Shown here: piece by piece, positions 21,534 through 34,755 of the stretch | How positions within the stretch are numbered: position 1 is the stretch's first letter | How the letters are laid out: every line of letters begins with the position of its first letter | Source of the DNA: Zychaea mexicana | Lineage: Eukaryota; Mucoromycota; Mucoromycetes; Mucorales; Lichtheimiaceae | Reading direction: 5' to 3' | NCBI RefSeq assembly: GCF_025766255.1 | Contig: NW_026516671.1 | Span: 1-64,000 of the forward strand | DNA length: 64,000 nucleotides | Notes under the pieces: generated by a model | Told to the model about the DNA's origin: nothing | Database searches by the model: none | What the model saw: only the letters and a program-made list of their open reading frames with translations | Position numbers and translations under genes: made by a program

Positions 21534-22121
21534 TTTGGGATCAAAAAGCTTACCTGAATACCAGAAGTCCCCGCCGGGCTTTTATAGCTTAAAAGCGTGC
21601 GAATAAAGTGAATAATGTGTCCGAGCATGAGGATGATGAGACCTTTTTTATGGTTGATTAGAATAGCAATATCCTCTTTGTTCATCTTCGTCTCTTTTAT
21701 ATGTTTTTTCGTGTTTTTGAGGCAATGTTGATGATAATCTCATCATCATCATCATATCCCATCGTTAGTGCTTATCATCAGTGTACCATCTTTATTTCTT
21801 GTTTCAGCACTATTCTACATTGTATGCATTCGCTATTGACAAATGGAGCCTGCATGATCTGATTACCATTTCTTGTTAGAGCAGAGAGCTTATTCAGGCT
21901 GCCTCCTTCACACACTCAGGGCTTTTGAGACAATCAAGGCTGCTTTTCCTGGATAGTCTAGCATTTGAGCCGGCTAACGTTTGCCACTTTGCCCACAGAT
22001 CACATTTTCTCTCTCTCTCTTTTGCCCCTATCTCTCATTTCTAGTGCGCGCGCCTCCCCCCGTTCTTTTCGGTCCACATTTACTTTTTTTTGACAATATA
22101 CTCCAGCCATGAAATAAAGCC
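21534..22121. promoter_or_regulatory. Divergent promoter region, ARA2-type gene and poly-Q gene
   Basis: 588 bp separate two outward-facing start codons. A CT-rich tract (about 22008-22080) precedes the plus-strand start, as is common in fungal promoters, and a (CAT)n run is at about 21738-21755. No specific operator is recognised. Confidence 0.4.
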
Positions 22122-22803
22122 ATGTCCACAAAGAAAACGACTCCTACTGCAATTCGCAATCAAAGAATGTACGAGCGGTACGCGTTCAATCGTTGGGGAG
22201 ATTCCAAGGCATTCCCGATCAGTGCACCAAGACTTGTTCAATACATCAAAGGCAGACAAAACGATGGATGGAGATATGTGTCTTTGAGACACGTATTGTA
22301 TGGCCTAGATCGGCATCCAGCACATGACAAACACTGGTTTGAGCAAGTGTACCGTCATATAAGCGTCCAGGAAGCGCTCAGAGAGTTTCGTCTTTGTGAA
22401 GCAGAAGCGACATCAAAGACAATGCTCCCAACTACTGTTGCCCAACGGCATAAACAACAACAACAACAACAGCAGCAGCAGCAGCAGCAGCAGCAAAAAG
22501 GAAAGACACGTAAGACTACTTCTGGAAAGATCTGTTGTCGCGTTGGGAAAAAGGGTGTTGGTAGAAAAGGTTGGTCTATATACGTTTTATTGGGATGCGA
22601 GAACCGCGTATGTATAATAGTGGTCGTACGTTATACTCGACAAATGCTCATTTCTTTTGTAAGGTTTCGTTGTGAACGCCTCAAGCGCTACGAATACCAC
22701 AACCACAACCAAGAAGCAGCAGCACAATCCCAAAGTACGAGCCTTTCCGACACATCGCATCGCTGTGGTCATCGAGTCACCCTCCTCCATCCTTTTACAG
22801 TGA
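22122..22803 (+). CDS. Poly-Q protein with a possible recombinase-type SAM-like N-terminal domain
   Basis: Two exons (22122-22509, 22664-22803) with a GTAAGA donor and phase 1 give 175 aa. An unspliced reading of 231 aa is also open. The first 95 residues are well ordered: RNQRMYERYAFNRW, then RLVQYIKGRQ, then SLRHVLYGLDRH. The pattern resembles the all-helical SAM-like core-binding domain at the N-terminus of tyrosine recombinases and related fungal DNA-binding proteins, but without the catalytic domain. A run of 14 Gln follows, then a basic segment. The second exon in the spliced frame ends HRIAVVIESPSSILLQ. DNA binding is inferred from this resemblance alone. Confidence 0.55.
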
Positions 22804-25422
22804 AAGGTTGTCAATAACCAGCTCCTCCATCTCTTATTTGTGTATTTAGCTCCTTCTTATTTTCTTTCTCGCTTCTGTAAATATAGTTTATCTCTCTTTG
22901 CACATAGGCGTAAAAACATATTCCGAATAAAGCTTATATTGTGTGCGCTTCTTTTTTAATTTTATGTGATTTGAAATGTAGTCTGTATAACAAAAAGCGC
23001 GTGTGATGAAATTCATCAGCTGCAGCAGATTCACCAACCCACCGCTCCGAATTCGCGGATCGTCTATTGTGTGCCTGAAATTCAGATAAACAATGATTAA
23101 GCAAGATATAAACACGAAAACACAGCCAGCTTGTTTACACAATGCTGGCTACTACGTGCGCCTAGTACCAGGTTACTAGCTTTCATGTAGTCGATTGTGT
23201 TTGTAACTCAATGCAAGCGACGAAAGCTAACACCCACATCCGCCCATGATTGCTTGAAAGTGAAGCTACATAAAGCCACATCTCTTGTCGTTCAAGGAAG
23301 CTTGCGTTATATCATACGACGTCGGCATATTATTTCTGTGATATATATCGTATGTCATAGATGCTGTTGTTTTATTTGGAGTAGGCTACATCCAAAGATC
23401 GACAATCGATATTTTAGCAAAATGGCGCTTATTACGCGTTTTCTTTTGGGGGGGGGAGATGGAGGGGGACAAAATAATTTAGTTCACTATACATAACGAC
23501 GATGATCGTCACATTAAGTTTAACGTGAACGATGCATATCTCTATCTAACCCTTGACCGTATGTAGATCAAGCAACACATATCTTCCATTTATGATGGTA
23601 CTCTATGATCTGATAATTTAATTACTATAAAAAGATGGCAGATCTATCTTGATATCTATTTCAAATATGCATACATGGTAAAAATAAACAACCGTGTGGG
23701 TTCCTGCGGGACGTGCAGACACCTCTTTTTTTACCACTACCTTTGTTAAAATGGTTTGTACTTTTCTAAATAAATGTACAATTTTGTTTTTGCCGGGGTT
23801 CTCTTTTCCGATTCATCAAAAACTGTAAACATTGCGTATACCTTCATATGCGTTTTGTAATCATTTCACTATTCTTTCAAAGTGCGTTGACTTACATATA
23901 TAATAAAAAGAATATACATAAACGGATTCATCACTGGTTTTTGGGACTCGTTATTGCACAAAAATTGTTGTTAGGGGCAATACCGTATATTGAAAAAGCG
24001 ATTGCGTTTAATGGATCCAGATCTAACAGATGGCGGATAGTCCTTATTTTGACAAAGATGTCAGTTGTAACTCCTGCAAATGTTGATACAAAAGGCAATT
24101 AGCACTGTCGGTCATCGGCTCATATCGTATCCTAAAAATACGGACATGTACTTGTGTGACTTTGTGGTGCTATTGGTACACAATAGCAAGAAAAGCTTAT
24201 ATTTTCGTGACTGTAGATGAACACTCGGTGTTGAAGTGTTACATACGGGCTTTGATCATATGTGGTGCTGCTAAAGTAATCGATCGGTTGCTATAGTAGA
24301 CATGAGCATAAAACTTTGGTCGCTACGGAAATATTTGCTGTTATTGCTGTAGATATAACACATCAAATTGCTAGCTCAGAAGAATCTCTTTACAACCATC
24401 CACTCCTGCTTAGCAATAATATGGCTAACAGTTCGACTGGAGCAGATGATATTATTATACGTGATATGTATTTGAACAACAACAGTGAAAGGGTGAATAT
24501 GTATTAAACTCATGGGCTTTTACTCTTTTAGCAATTGACATCCTTCGTTGATTAGAAATGATTGCTTTGTGTCTAACCTGAATTTTTATATTCCGTACGT
24601 CATCTTCTTTTACCACGGTAATAACGCGTAAACGGATGATCTTTTTTTTCACACACTTTTTTAGCACCATAGACAGAGAACTTTCGTTATGCATTCGTTG
24701 AAAGTCTTAAACTATCAGCAATTTCGCAAAGTTGCGGATGCTGTCACAATCACCAAAGCAGCGTCGGCAGGCAGTGATAGTGTCATTAATGCCTAAATTA
24801 GGTCATTTATACACCGGCGATCATAAAAAATAACCCGAGTAGTTGCTCAGTTTAGCCGTTTTGTACTACGTGTAATAAAAGTGGCTGGAGGAAAAAAAGA
24901 TTAACGACAAAAGTATTGTGTCGTGTGTATGTGGCTGGAAGCTGTACCATGTTAAACTCGAGCAAAATTTAATATTAGTTTGTAGGCATGCACACAAGCT
25001 GGTACGAGGAAGAACTGTTCATACGAAAACGTAAAAGGAAAAGAAATCAAGGTCGAGGATCATGTCCGAATGTAGCATAGCGCTAAAGCCACTTTGTTGA
25101 TTGGTTGGTAACGTCCACAAAAGCCCCGCAAATCGCTTAACGAGCTCTCTTCTTAGACAGACAGACTGAAAGACAGACAGAGGGTTGCGAAGCGCGCGGT
25201 CGTCGTCACACACACTCACACACATCCACGCACGCCCTTTTTATTTTTCATTATACCGACTACCTCTCCCTTTTACTTTTCGCTTGGGCAATAGGAAGAT
25301 CTTTATTTTTTGTTTTTTTTTTTCTTTCTCTTCCCCTCCTTAAACAAAAAAAAAACAGACACACACACAAACACCTTGGAATATTACCCATTAACTATTT
25401 ATTATTATACAACAACAATTCC
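22804..25422. other. Region without a supportable gene
   Basis: ORFs of 60-100 codons only (for example 23848-24102, 24316-24507), none with a domain or clean splice partner. A poly-G tract is at 23448-23455. A pyrimidine-rich stretch (25230-25350) directly before the next gene is probably its promoter and leader. Confidence 0.5.
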
Positions 25423-28400
25423 ATGGCATCAGAAGCGAATACTCGGGATCTCCCTCCCGAGATTCTGGAGCAGCTTCAAAGTCTCGATTTGGAACTAGAA
25501 GAAGGCGACCTTACGAAAAAGGGCTACGAAAAGAAAAAAGCACAGTTATTACAACCTTATATTATTCAAGATGATGTGCCATCACCCTCACCGCCGCCGA
25601 AACAGGATGACCATCGCGATAACCACCACCACAACAACAACGATAATGACAATCAACAACAGCCATTGGAGGACTACTCGCAGTACGATCTGGAGCCCGA
25701 GCCATCAGCTGCAGATGTAACTGATTTTCTCGACTATTTGCCGTCACCAACACATTCTCCAACTCGGCCCGAGCCTGGTGCTGGTTTTATGGAAGAGAAC
25801 CATCAGCGTATGCAACAACAGCAACAGCCAATGGCGACAAGCCCCACGCTTCATCAACAACAACCTATACAATCTTATCCACCACAACCACAACAACAAC
25901 ACTGGCAGCAGCAACAACAACAACAACCCTATTATCCTGGGGGAAACCAGTATTTTCATCCTGGAGCACCGGGCATGAACACGCCACGACCCAACTGGCA
26001 GCAACAACAGCAATATGGAATGCAGCGTCCAGCAGGACCTTATCCACAACAACCTAGACCAGGCTACGTACCGTATCAACAGCGTCCGCCCTATAATCGA
26101 CCACCACCACCAGGAGCACCGCCATTTTCTTCACCTCGACCCATGTATCATCAAAGACCAGTTGCAGCAGGGCCACAGCAGGCTGTCGGTTCGCCGCGAC
26201 CCATGTATCGACCTGCTCCTGGTATGCCTCCACCTCCACCTCCACAACAGCAACAACAACTTGCAGGAGCACCACGACCCATGGCACCTTATCCGGGTCG
26301 ACCGATGCCGTCTGCACAAACAGTACCTGTACCTTCAGCAGGGCAGCCATCACGTCATACACGCACATCCTCACTCGAGTCGAGATCAGACGCAGCAAGT
26401 ATCATGCAGCCACCACCACCAACACAAGCAGGAGCAGCGCAACGACCCAATTATGCTGGTTTCAACGGAAACCAAAGCCTAGATTTTGATGGTCGGCCCT
26501 CTACGAGTACTGATGATTGGGGTAAATAACGGGAAAACGGGGATATAGTATTAGAGTTATCTAAGAAGGTGTGGGGTATGCTAACACGTCTTTTATAAAT
26601 GGACGATGAATTGTAGAAACAGCATCTATGAGCGGCAACAACAGCAACTGGCGACCTACATCAGGAAGAGCACCGTCCATCATGTCATCCACAAGCCATG
26701 CACGTGCCTCGGGAAGTCATTTTGCAATGATGGAAATGGCGCGTGCACCGATTATACGACGATCTTCACTCACACAGGGCCGCAGTCGCTATGGCAACAG
26801 TTACATGGCGTCGAGCTTCAAAGCGGTTGAACCCGCGCCTCAACCACGGCTCTTACTCGACGATCCAGCCGAACAAATGATCTTGGCGGACTTGGCAGGA
26901 CGACAACAGTTGCCGTTACAACCACGTGAGATTCCATTCAGCATCATGGATCATACGAACGAACATGTGGATTTAAATCAGTTTCAAAACCTGGCTCAAG
27001 TGCTTCGTTATCGAGCGACCAAGAGTGGGAACGCACGGAATGCTGCATTTACAGTCGTAGACGGAAGAGGCAAAGAATCAGCGAGCATGACTTGGGAAAA
27101 ACTCAATGCGAGGGCCGAGAAGGTGTCGCACATGATTCGTGAAAAGTCTGGATTACACCCGGGCGAGCGTGTCGCGTTGATCTATCGTAAATCGGAACAT
27201 TTGGAATTTGTGGTTGCGCTGTTAGGATGCTTTTTAGCCGGCATGGTAGCTGTGCCAATCAATGCGGCCGAAGAATTGGCGGAATTGTCGTTTATTCTGA
27301 GCTTGACGAACGCGTATTTGGTGTTGACGACGGATTTTAATTTGAAGGCTTTTACAAGGGATATGCAGGCCAAATCGATTGAGTTTCCTTCGAATATCGA
27401 TTGGTGGAAGACCACGGATTTTGGATCGTGGTATCCGGGCAAAAAGGGCGGCTATCCTACCATCCAAGTGCCAGATTTGGCGTACATTGAATATGCAAAG
27501 GCTACAAATGGCGAATTGAAAGGTGTGGCTGTGAATCACAAGACAATCATGTCTGGTTGTACTTCGTTCCAAGGTGCAGTGACCGAAACAAAGTCGTCTG
27601 TTACGCCGGGCGAACATGGTGATGAACTTAGGTTGACCCCTGTTTATAATGCAAGAGGGGGGGCAGACACTGTGGTCACGTATTTGGAACAACGGCAGCA
27701 GATTGGTTTGGTGATTTCTGTGCTATGGTCCATCTTTGCTGGCTGCCATACCGTATTTGCTAGCTCGAGCATTGTTGATACTCCAGCCGTATGGATCTAT
27801 GTCCTTTCCAAATTCAAAGGTAAAAGTTTCTCTATCAAGGAAATTTGACAATGGGTGTTTTTTTTTTCTAACTTTGTACCGTTTCTGTAATAGCATCGAT
27901 GGCACTGGCGGATTACTCTTCGCTGAATTTTATAGCAAAGTACTATCAAACACATACCAAGGAAGTCGTGAACCAAAGCAAAAAAGTGATGCCCGATTTG
28001 TCGTCGTTGCGCTTCCTGATGGTGGATTCACTGGTTGTGCGACCTGATTTGAACGATTTCATTGCCGAATCTTTGCTCAAGCCGTTAAAGAACAAAACAC
28101 CGGCACAGACGATATGTGCTATCGCATCCTTGCCCGAACACGGTGGTATGATCATTGGTTTCCGAGACTTTTTGGGCCCGGCGCAATTGGAGCAAGAAGA
28201 GACAGTGGACCAAGCAAGTAGAGAGCCGTTGGTGACATCTGTGTTGGCCACAGGCAGTGCGCGCGATATTTTCGAGTGTACTTTGAATGCGGATGTGCTC
28301 AAGCTGAACAAGGTCACGGTCATGGCCACTGGAGAGCAAGCACGGAAAGATGCCGATTCTTCACCAGAGGTTGTCTGTGTTGGGTCCTTTGGATTTGCCA

Positions 28401-31400
28401 TTCCTGAAGGTAATGAAAAAGAAAAGCTACTTGGGAGGAGATGTATGTATGTATGTTAACTGATAACTGTGGATATTTAGCAACGATTGCTATAGTGGAC
28501 CCAGAGACAGGCGTCCTCTGCTCTCCTGATACGATCGGCGAGATCTGGGTCGATGCGCCATCCATATCCGGTGGGTTCTGGGCCATGCCGAAACACACAG
28601 AGGCCGTGTTCCATGCAAAGCCTATCATTGTCCCGCCAGAGACGCTTCGCCCTGAGATTTATGACCAAGAGTTTCTGCGGACTGGTTTGGTGGGAACAAC
28701 GATCGGCGGCCGTGTGATTATATTTGGCCCGTACGAAGAGCGTGTGCGTCAGCAACGATTAGGGGAAACGTTTGGTTTGGAAGAAGTCTATTTCTCGACG
28801 AATATTTTGCAAACTTTGAAGAAGCACACACGGGTGGATCAATGGTTAGTGATTTTTAAGGGGGAGGGGAGGGAGCGAGTGCTACTACTTTATTTGTTTA
28901 AGCGTGTCACAAATGTTAACTTTTGCCATATATAGCACGATCTTTGAGTTGGCAGTAAATGATCAACATATGCCGATCGTTGCATGTGAGATAGCCAATG
29001 TTGCCAAACCCGAATTGGGCAAAGTGGCCAACGCGATCATTGACACTGTGCTCAATTTCCATGGACTCCGCATCTACGGCGTTATTGTGATGGCTCCCAA
29101 CACCATGGCCCGATGGGTCAAGCATGGCCGACGACACGTGCACCCGCTGATGGTCAAGCGTGCGTTTATGAACGGTGAAATGCCCATCCGGTATCTCAAG
29201 ATGGATGTGGACCGCACGGTCTTCAACTTGGCTGCGAACGAAGACGTCGTCAATGGACTGTGGCGATCTTTTGCAGCATACGACAAGGCCATCCGCACCG
29301 GCCAAATCATGCCTCGGCCGCAACAACAGCAACATACCGGCATGGAGACGGTGAGGGAGGTCATTGACGAACGCACTGATTTTGACCTGAACAAGTTTAG
29401 CAACATTGTCGATGTTTTGTTGTGGCGCACCAAACTGACGTCGGAAGAGGTTGCCTATATCGCCGTGACACAGGCGACCAATGGCACTGTGATCAATACC
29501 AAGCCGTACTCGTGGCGCAAGATCAACAGCAAGATTGCGGCTGGGGCCAACTACTTGATGAAGAAGGGCTGGAAGCGCGGACGAAAGGCATTGGTGTTGG
29601 TTCCGTTCGGCGTGGAGTGGATCCAGGCCATCTATGCATGTATGGTGTTGGGCGTGATCCCGGTTCTGTTTGAACCACCGGATCCAGAACAGAACCTACA
29701 GCGGTTAAAGGAAGAAGTGGCGGCCATGGTGAGCACGGTCCGTGATCTTGATGTGACGTACATTCTGACCAACTCGGCCTCGGAAGATATCATGAAGCAC
29801 AAGAACACGTCCATGATGATGAAGCAAGTGATGATGCAGTACAAGGACAAGCGCTACAGATTGCCTGACTATACAAATATCGGTAAGGCTTCCAAGACGA
29901 GCAAGGTATTGGGTAAAGAGAGCGGATTCTATGTCAAGCCCGAGTGGTTCTCGACAGGTGAAACGTTCCCTGCACTCATCTCGGTGCACACGGCAATGGA
30001 TGGCAGACACACGTACACGACGTATGGTCATGAAACGATCTTGGCGCAATGTCGTGCGCAAAAGACGACGTGTCAGCTCAAGGCGCAACGAAGCATCGTT
30101 GGTTCTGGACTGGGTGCATACGATGGTTTGGGAATGTTGCATTTTGCGTTCTGTGGTGTCTATGTTGGTAAGTGTCTTGTATCTCTATTATTGATGACAA
30201 TAATGATTGACTATCTGTCATTCCTTGTGATTTACTAGGCTCGCCAACAATCATGCTGTCTGTAAGTGACTTTTATGCCAATCCATCCAGCTACTTTGAA
30301 CTGCTGACACGATACAAAGGTAAATTTGACAAAAATTTCAGTTCCTCTTTTGAGAATTTTGTTGTTTTTTAACAAAGATATCAATATAGCCAAGGACGTT
30401 TGCTCGTCGCATCCGTTGATCCAGTATTACATGAATTACTCAAAGAAGCTGACTCCCATGGAACAAGGCAGATTTGCTTTGCCGACTGTTCAGAACTTGA
30501 TGCTTGTTACCGAAGGCCGACCCCGTCCGGGATTATGTGCGTAACATCATTGCCAGCGGCTATAATGTATGGGAAGATGTATAGTTTGCTAACTCTGTGT
30601 TTTTTTTTTTGGCTTGATAGACCAACACATGGTACAAACATTTGCGTCAAGGCGTCTCGAAAAGGAAGCAATCAACACAGTATACAGCCATCTGGGCAAC
30701 CCAATGATCACTACGCGATCCTATATGCTCATTGAACCGATCTCGTTGCTTGTTGATTTTGCATGGCTTCGCCAAGGCATCATTCGACCTCTTCCTATTG
30801 AAGATGAAGCGTACGGCATCATTCTGCACGACTCGGGTATTGTTCCTTCCAACACGATGGTAGCCATTGTGAACCCGGAAACAGGTGCTGTGTGTCCTAG
30901 CAATATGGTTGGCGAGATCTGGGTCTCGTCGGATTGCAATATCAAGGGCATTTATGGCCAAACCGAAGCAGAGCGTCAGGCCAAGTTTGAGGCGACGTTG
31001 GCAGGTGCTGATCCACGCATCAAATATATGCGCACAGGCGATCTGGGCTTTTTGTGGAACGTACAACGACGTGTCGACAGGGGCCAGCCAGTGATTGAAG
31101 AAGGACAGTGTTTGTTTGTGCTCGGTGCAAAGAGTGAAACGATTGAACGGAACGGATTGATCCATTTCCCATTCGATGTGGAGCTTACCGTCGAGCGTTG
31201 TCATCCTGGCATTGTACCTGGAGGATGGTAAAGTCTATCTTACGAGAGAGAGAGAAAAAAAAAAGTATTGGGTTATCTTAATCTCATGAAAATATTTCAA
31301 AAATGTAGTATCATTTTCCAAACAGGACAAGAAATTGTTGTGCTAGCAGCTGTCAAGGCAAACAACCACGCACTCTCGTCTGTACCCTTGATCGTCAATT

Positions 31401-31846
31401 CCATTCTTGAGAGCCACTCGTTCCTTGTCGACACGGTTGCGATTATTCATAGCAACCAGTTGCCACGGACACGATTTGGCGAGAAGCAGCGTAGAAAGGC
31501 CATGGCCTCTTTCTTGGAAAAGCAGTTGCCAGTATTGTACGTGAGCCGTATCACGAACCAGCACGAACCGCTGAGTCTGCCCCAATGGACTCAATCGCAG
31601 TACGATATCGACACACAATCTGTTATTTCAATGTCGCAGCAGCAGCAACAACCGCAGCCACCACTTTCTGTCAGCGGCCGGTCGATGAGTGGAGGAGATA
31701 ACAATACAGAGATTGGACGCAGTGATAGTATTCCAAGCCAACTGGAACGACGCGACACTGGCAGCTCTAAGCAATCAGGCACTCGCATTTCGTCTATGCC
31801 TACTTCGCCTGCAGTGGCAGGACCACCGCCACAATCACTTTATTAA
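25423..31846 (+). CDS. DIP2: DIP2 / CMR2 homologue, large protein with two adenylate-forming-like domains
   Basis: Nine exons (25423-26521, 26617-27819, 27894-28409, 28481-28844, 28936-30167, 30239-30319, 30390-30536, 30621-31227, 31309-31846) join in frame to 1,928 aa. Residues about 5-45 (PPEILEQLQSLDLELEEGDL, then KKGYEKKK) form a DMAP1-binding domain. A Pro/Gln-rich disordered region runs to about 440. Two AMP-binding (acyl-CoA synthetase-like) domains follow, at about 480-1150 and 1200-1830. Each has a degenerate phosphate-binding loop: the first reads AYIEYAKATNGELKGV instead of the canonical TSGTTG-PKG. This domain order is that of animal DIP2 and yeast Cmr2 (YOR093C), linked to control of diacylglycerol species. 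The C-terminus is Ser/Gln-rich. The second domain has an intact GEIWV motif. Confidence 0.92.
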
Positions 31847-33095
31847 TAATAATCCATTTCCTTTGTCGTCGTCTTCGTCATCGTCGTCTCACACTGGATA
31901 TACCCCCTCACGGTCCCTCCTACACTACTCCAAATTGTGCTCTTTTCCCCTCGCTCATTATTTTATTACCTTTAATTATGTTCTCTTTCAAAGCCAAAAC
32001 AGACTTTTTTCTTCTTAGTATACACCACTTACTTCCTGCGTCTCTTTTCCACCTAATTAACCATGTCGCGCATTCATTTTTTTTTTTTGGGTTGCTCCAC
32101 ACACACACACACTCTCTCTCTTTTGAGGCCACAACAATTCCAGTCCCTTTTTTGTTATTACAAACTAATTCAGTATAGAAACCTCTACATTCACTTTTAT
32201 TTCCAAAACAAAGATGAAGTCTTAGTATCATCACAAAGTCCTTCTGTTCTCTCTCTCTCTCTCTCTCTCTTCACACAATCCCCAATCAAACAAACAAACA
32301 GTACTATCACCTTCATCCCCTCCCCTCCCCCATCCTTGTACAGTAACTTTTGGTAAAAAACGAAATAAAATAAAGAAAACCATCGTTCTCTAGATAATCT
32401 ATTAAAATGCTTGTTTCAGGCAAAATATCCTCGATGCTTTGAAACGGTTTGTTTTCCTCCCAGACGACACAACTAAATAAAGATGAACGTATCACGTACT
32501 GTACAAAAGCAGTAGGTATCTCTGTTCATGCTGCTTTCCACACCTTTATTGTATGTCTATCATAGGTCCACCTTTTGGGAGCAAATTATATTAATACTCA
32601 ATGGTGCCAAAAAGCTCTTTACTCTCAACCAACACTATGGACGATGGGAGTTCCAACGGGGATCGCCACGCAAATTCGTTGGTTCCGGGGAAACATCGAA
32701 AGGTTCTCCAAACCATTTCCTGAAGAAGGATGATGTCTGTCAATCATTATAGTACGCTGCTGTCCATAATGTGGTACGTAATTCAGGCTCCCCAGTCTGC
32801 ATTATAATAGACCTCCATGTAGATACTAATAGGCCATCGCGTACTCACTCACTGTCTAAACAGCATAACATCCAAGATGGGGGGCAAGCTTGAGGAAGAT
32901 CACGTAAAGTATACTAGATCCAATTAGATGATTCTAAAGATTCCATTCTGTTATTATTACTATTGTAGTAATAGTAGTGCGTGAAAGCATGGAAAATGAA
33001 AAATAAGGAAGCCAGCTCCCGAGTGTTATAGATCAAGTACTATTTACAATTATTTTTTCTTCCAGGAACAAGGTGGGGACGGGGGAGGGCCAAAC
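31847..33095. other. 3' flank of DIP2 and convergent intergenic region
   Basis: Pyrimidine-rich DNA with (CT)n at about 32250-32270 follows the DIP2 stop, likely its 3' UTR, with several AATAAA-like signals (about 32364-32375). No gene supported. Confidence 0.5.
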
Positions 33096-34478
33096 TCAAG
33101 GATCGGTCGGTATGCCTGTTGGCCCACGTTGCATGATATGACGTCTAAACAAAATAGACTCGCATATTTTTCGATATTCGGGTTTATATTGCAATTCATC
33201 TGTAGTATTTGTTAATGCATAATTCCGCGGAATATATATGCGCTAAGGCGGGGGGTGGGGGGCGCGGGGAACAGGTAACAAACAAAACTTACATCCGGAA
33301 ATGACCGGTCCGTCGATGTCATAGACACGTTCTATGTAACTCCGTACAACGCCTCCGACAAGTTCAAAGTCGGTTCCCAGTTCAATATCGGAGCGCAGTG
33401 ACAGTGTCTTGCTGTCGTCGTCGTCAACAACAAAAAGAGTCCTGTTTGGCAAGTGACCGGGTATTCGATCGGTCTTTCCTATATAACATAAAAAAGTTTG
33501 GAAGTTGTGAGAGATCTCTTGTCTGTGCCAACAAACAAAACAAACAGACAAACAAAAGAAAGCACACACTTACCAAAAAGAAATGCGTTCCATGCCATGA
33601 ACCATTTGCGTTCAATCAAGTATGAGTCTTGGTGACTCTGTTGAGACCAAAGCAACCGTCGTTCTATCACCCTGCGTTGTTCAATGGCTCGGATTTTCGA
33701 TTGTGGATCCGTGGGTAACGTGTCCATCACAGCACTTATGATGCGACGCACCAGATAGCGTTCTCCCATGGGCTTGTCCATGCTTGGAAAGCCCCAAAAT
33801 CCAACTGTAGCAACAAATGCAAAGTTCTTATTTAAAAAAAAGTGGCCCAGACCACCTGTTCCTAAGTAACGATGGCCCCATGTGAAAATAGCTTTCGTTA
33901 CCAGGTTTGCCCTTGCCACATGCAAAGCACCACACCTCACACAAATGTAGAGACGTCAACTTGAGCACAAATGCATGGCCCGTCGCATGATAGTGTTCGC
34001 GTACATGGCCGGGATTCGCTTCCGGTATAAAAGACGCATCGCCACAGCCGACGAATTGGCAGTCTGGATGTAAGCACATTGCTCCTGGTTTTTGCTGACA
34101 ATGCAAGCATTTTCCCTTGTTCTCGCCGTCGTTATCATTGGACGACGACGACGACGACGACGACGCTAGGAGAGTGTTCCAAAGCAGCATGGATTTGCAC
34201 TTTTTCAATACGTGTTGGTCATTGTTGTAAAGTGCACGGTTGTGGATGTGAGGACATGTGTTTGCCAGATCGCCCGAGACATAGAGCTGCCACCAGGTCT
34301 GATTTGGATGGAGATAAGCAATACCGTATTGCCGTGCACATAATTCGCGCCAAAAGCGTTCGTCACCTTTGAGCTGAAACAGCGATTTGCATGTCCGGAG
34401 CAACCGAAGCGAGTCTCGTGGTGGCACAAAGCGTAGAATGCACCACAGGATCTCGTTGGGAAGATCGAGCAATAACAT
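33096..34478 (-). CDS. F-box protein with ZnF-UBP and DUSP domains
   Basis: Exons 34478-33902, 33804-33574, 33478-33293 and 33242-33096. Residues 1-48 are an F-box (LPNEILWCILRFV ... LLRTCKSL), which would bind Skp1 in an SCF ubiquitin ligase. Residues about 121-190 are a UBP-type zinc finger (C-x2-C, C-x4-C, HYHATGH, C-x3-C-x2-C) that can bind the free C-terminus of ubiquitin. About 240-330 resemble a DUSP domain (IERKWFMAWNAFLFG ... IDGPVIS), found in ubiquitin proteases, though no protease domain is present. The last exon encodes ELQYKPEYRKICESIL, clearly coding, but its frame is one base off that of exon 3 with the visible GT-AG sites. That splice or a base is wrong. An Asn/Ser/Asp-rich linker (poly-Ser) lies before the zinc finger. 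Confidence 0.8.
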
Positions 34479-34755
34479 GGGCCAAGCTTTTCTATCTTGA
34501 GCAAGAGAGAGAGAGAGTGTAAAGAGAAAGGGTTGCTTGCTATCATTGGCCCGAGCTGGGGTTCAAACAAAAAAGTGACCCAAGCGCTGCATGAATGTGA
34601 GACATTTAGACCTAACAATATCGGAACATATTTTATATGGGCAAGTGAATGAGTGAGTGAGTGAGGGGGGCATATATAGTCAGCTGATTGGGGTGGGGGA
34701 GAAAACCAAGCAAGCCTTTTTTTACTATATACAAGAACTATTAACAATTCAGAGA
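34479..34755. promoter_or_regulatory. Divergent promoter between the F-box gene and MAF1
   Basis: Only 277 bp separate the two start codons. The segment holds a (GAGT)n run near 34646-34666 and a TATATAGT sequence at about 34672. Shared regulation is possible but no known operator is seen. Confidence 0.5.

Noticed and set aside
25562..26398. Several ORFs opposite the first DIP2 exon
   Set aside because: Antisense and shifted readings of a Pro/Gln-rich coding repeat. The real frame has the DMAP1-binding domain.
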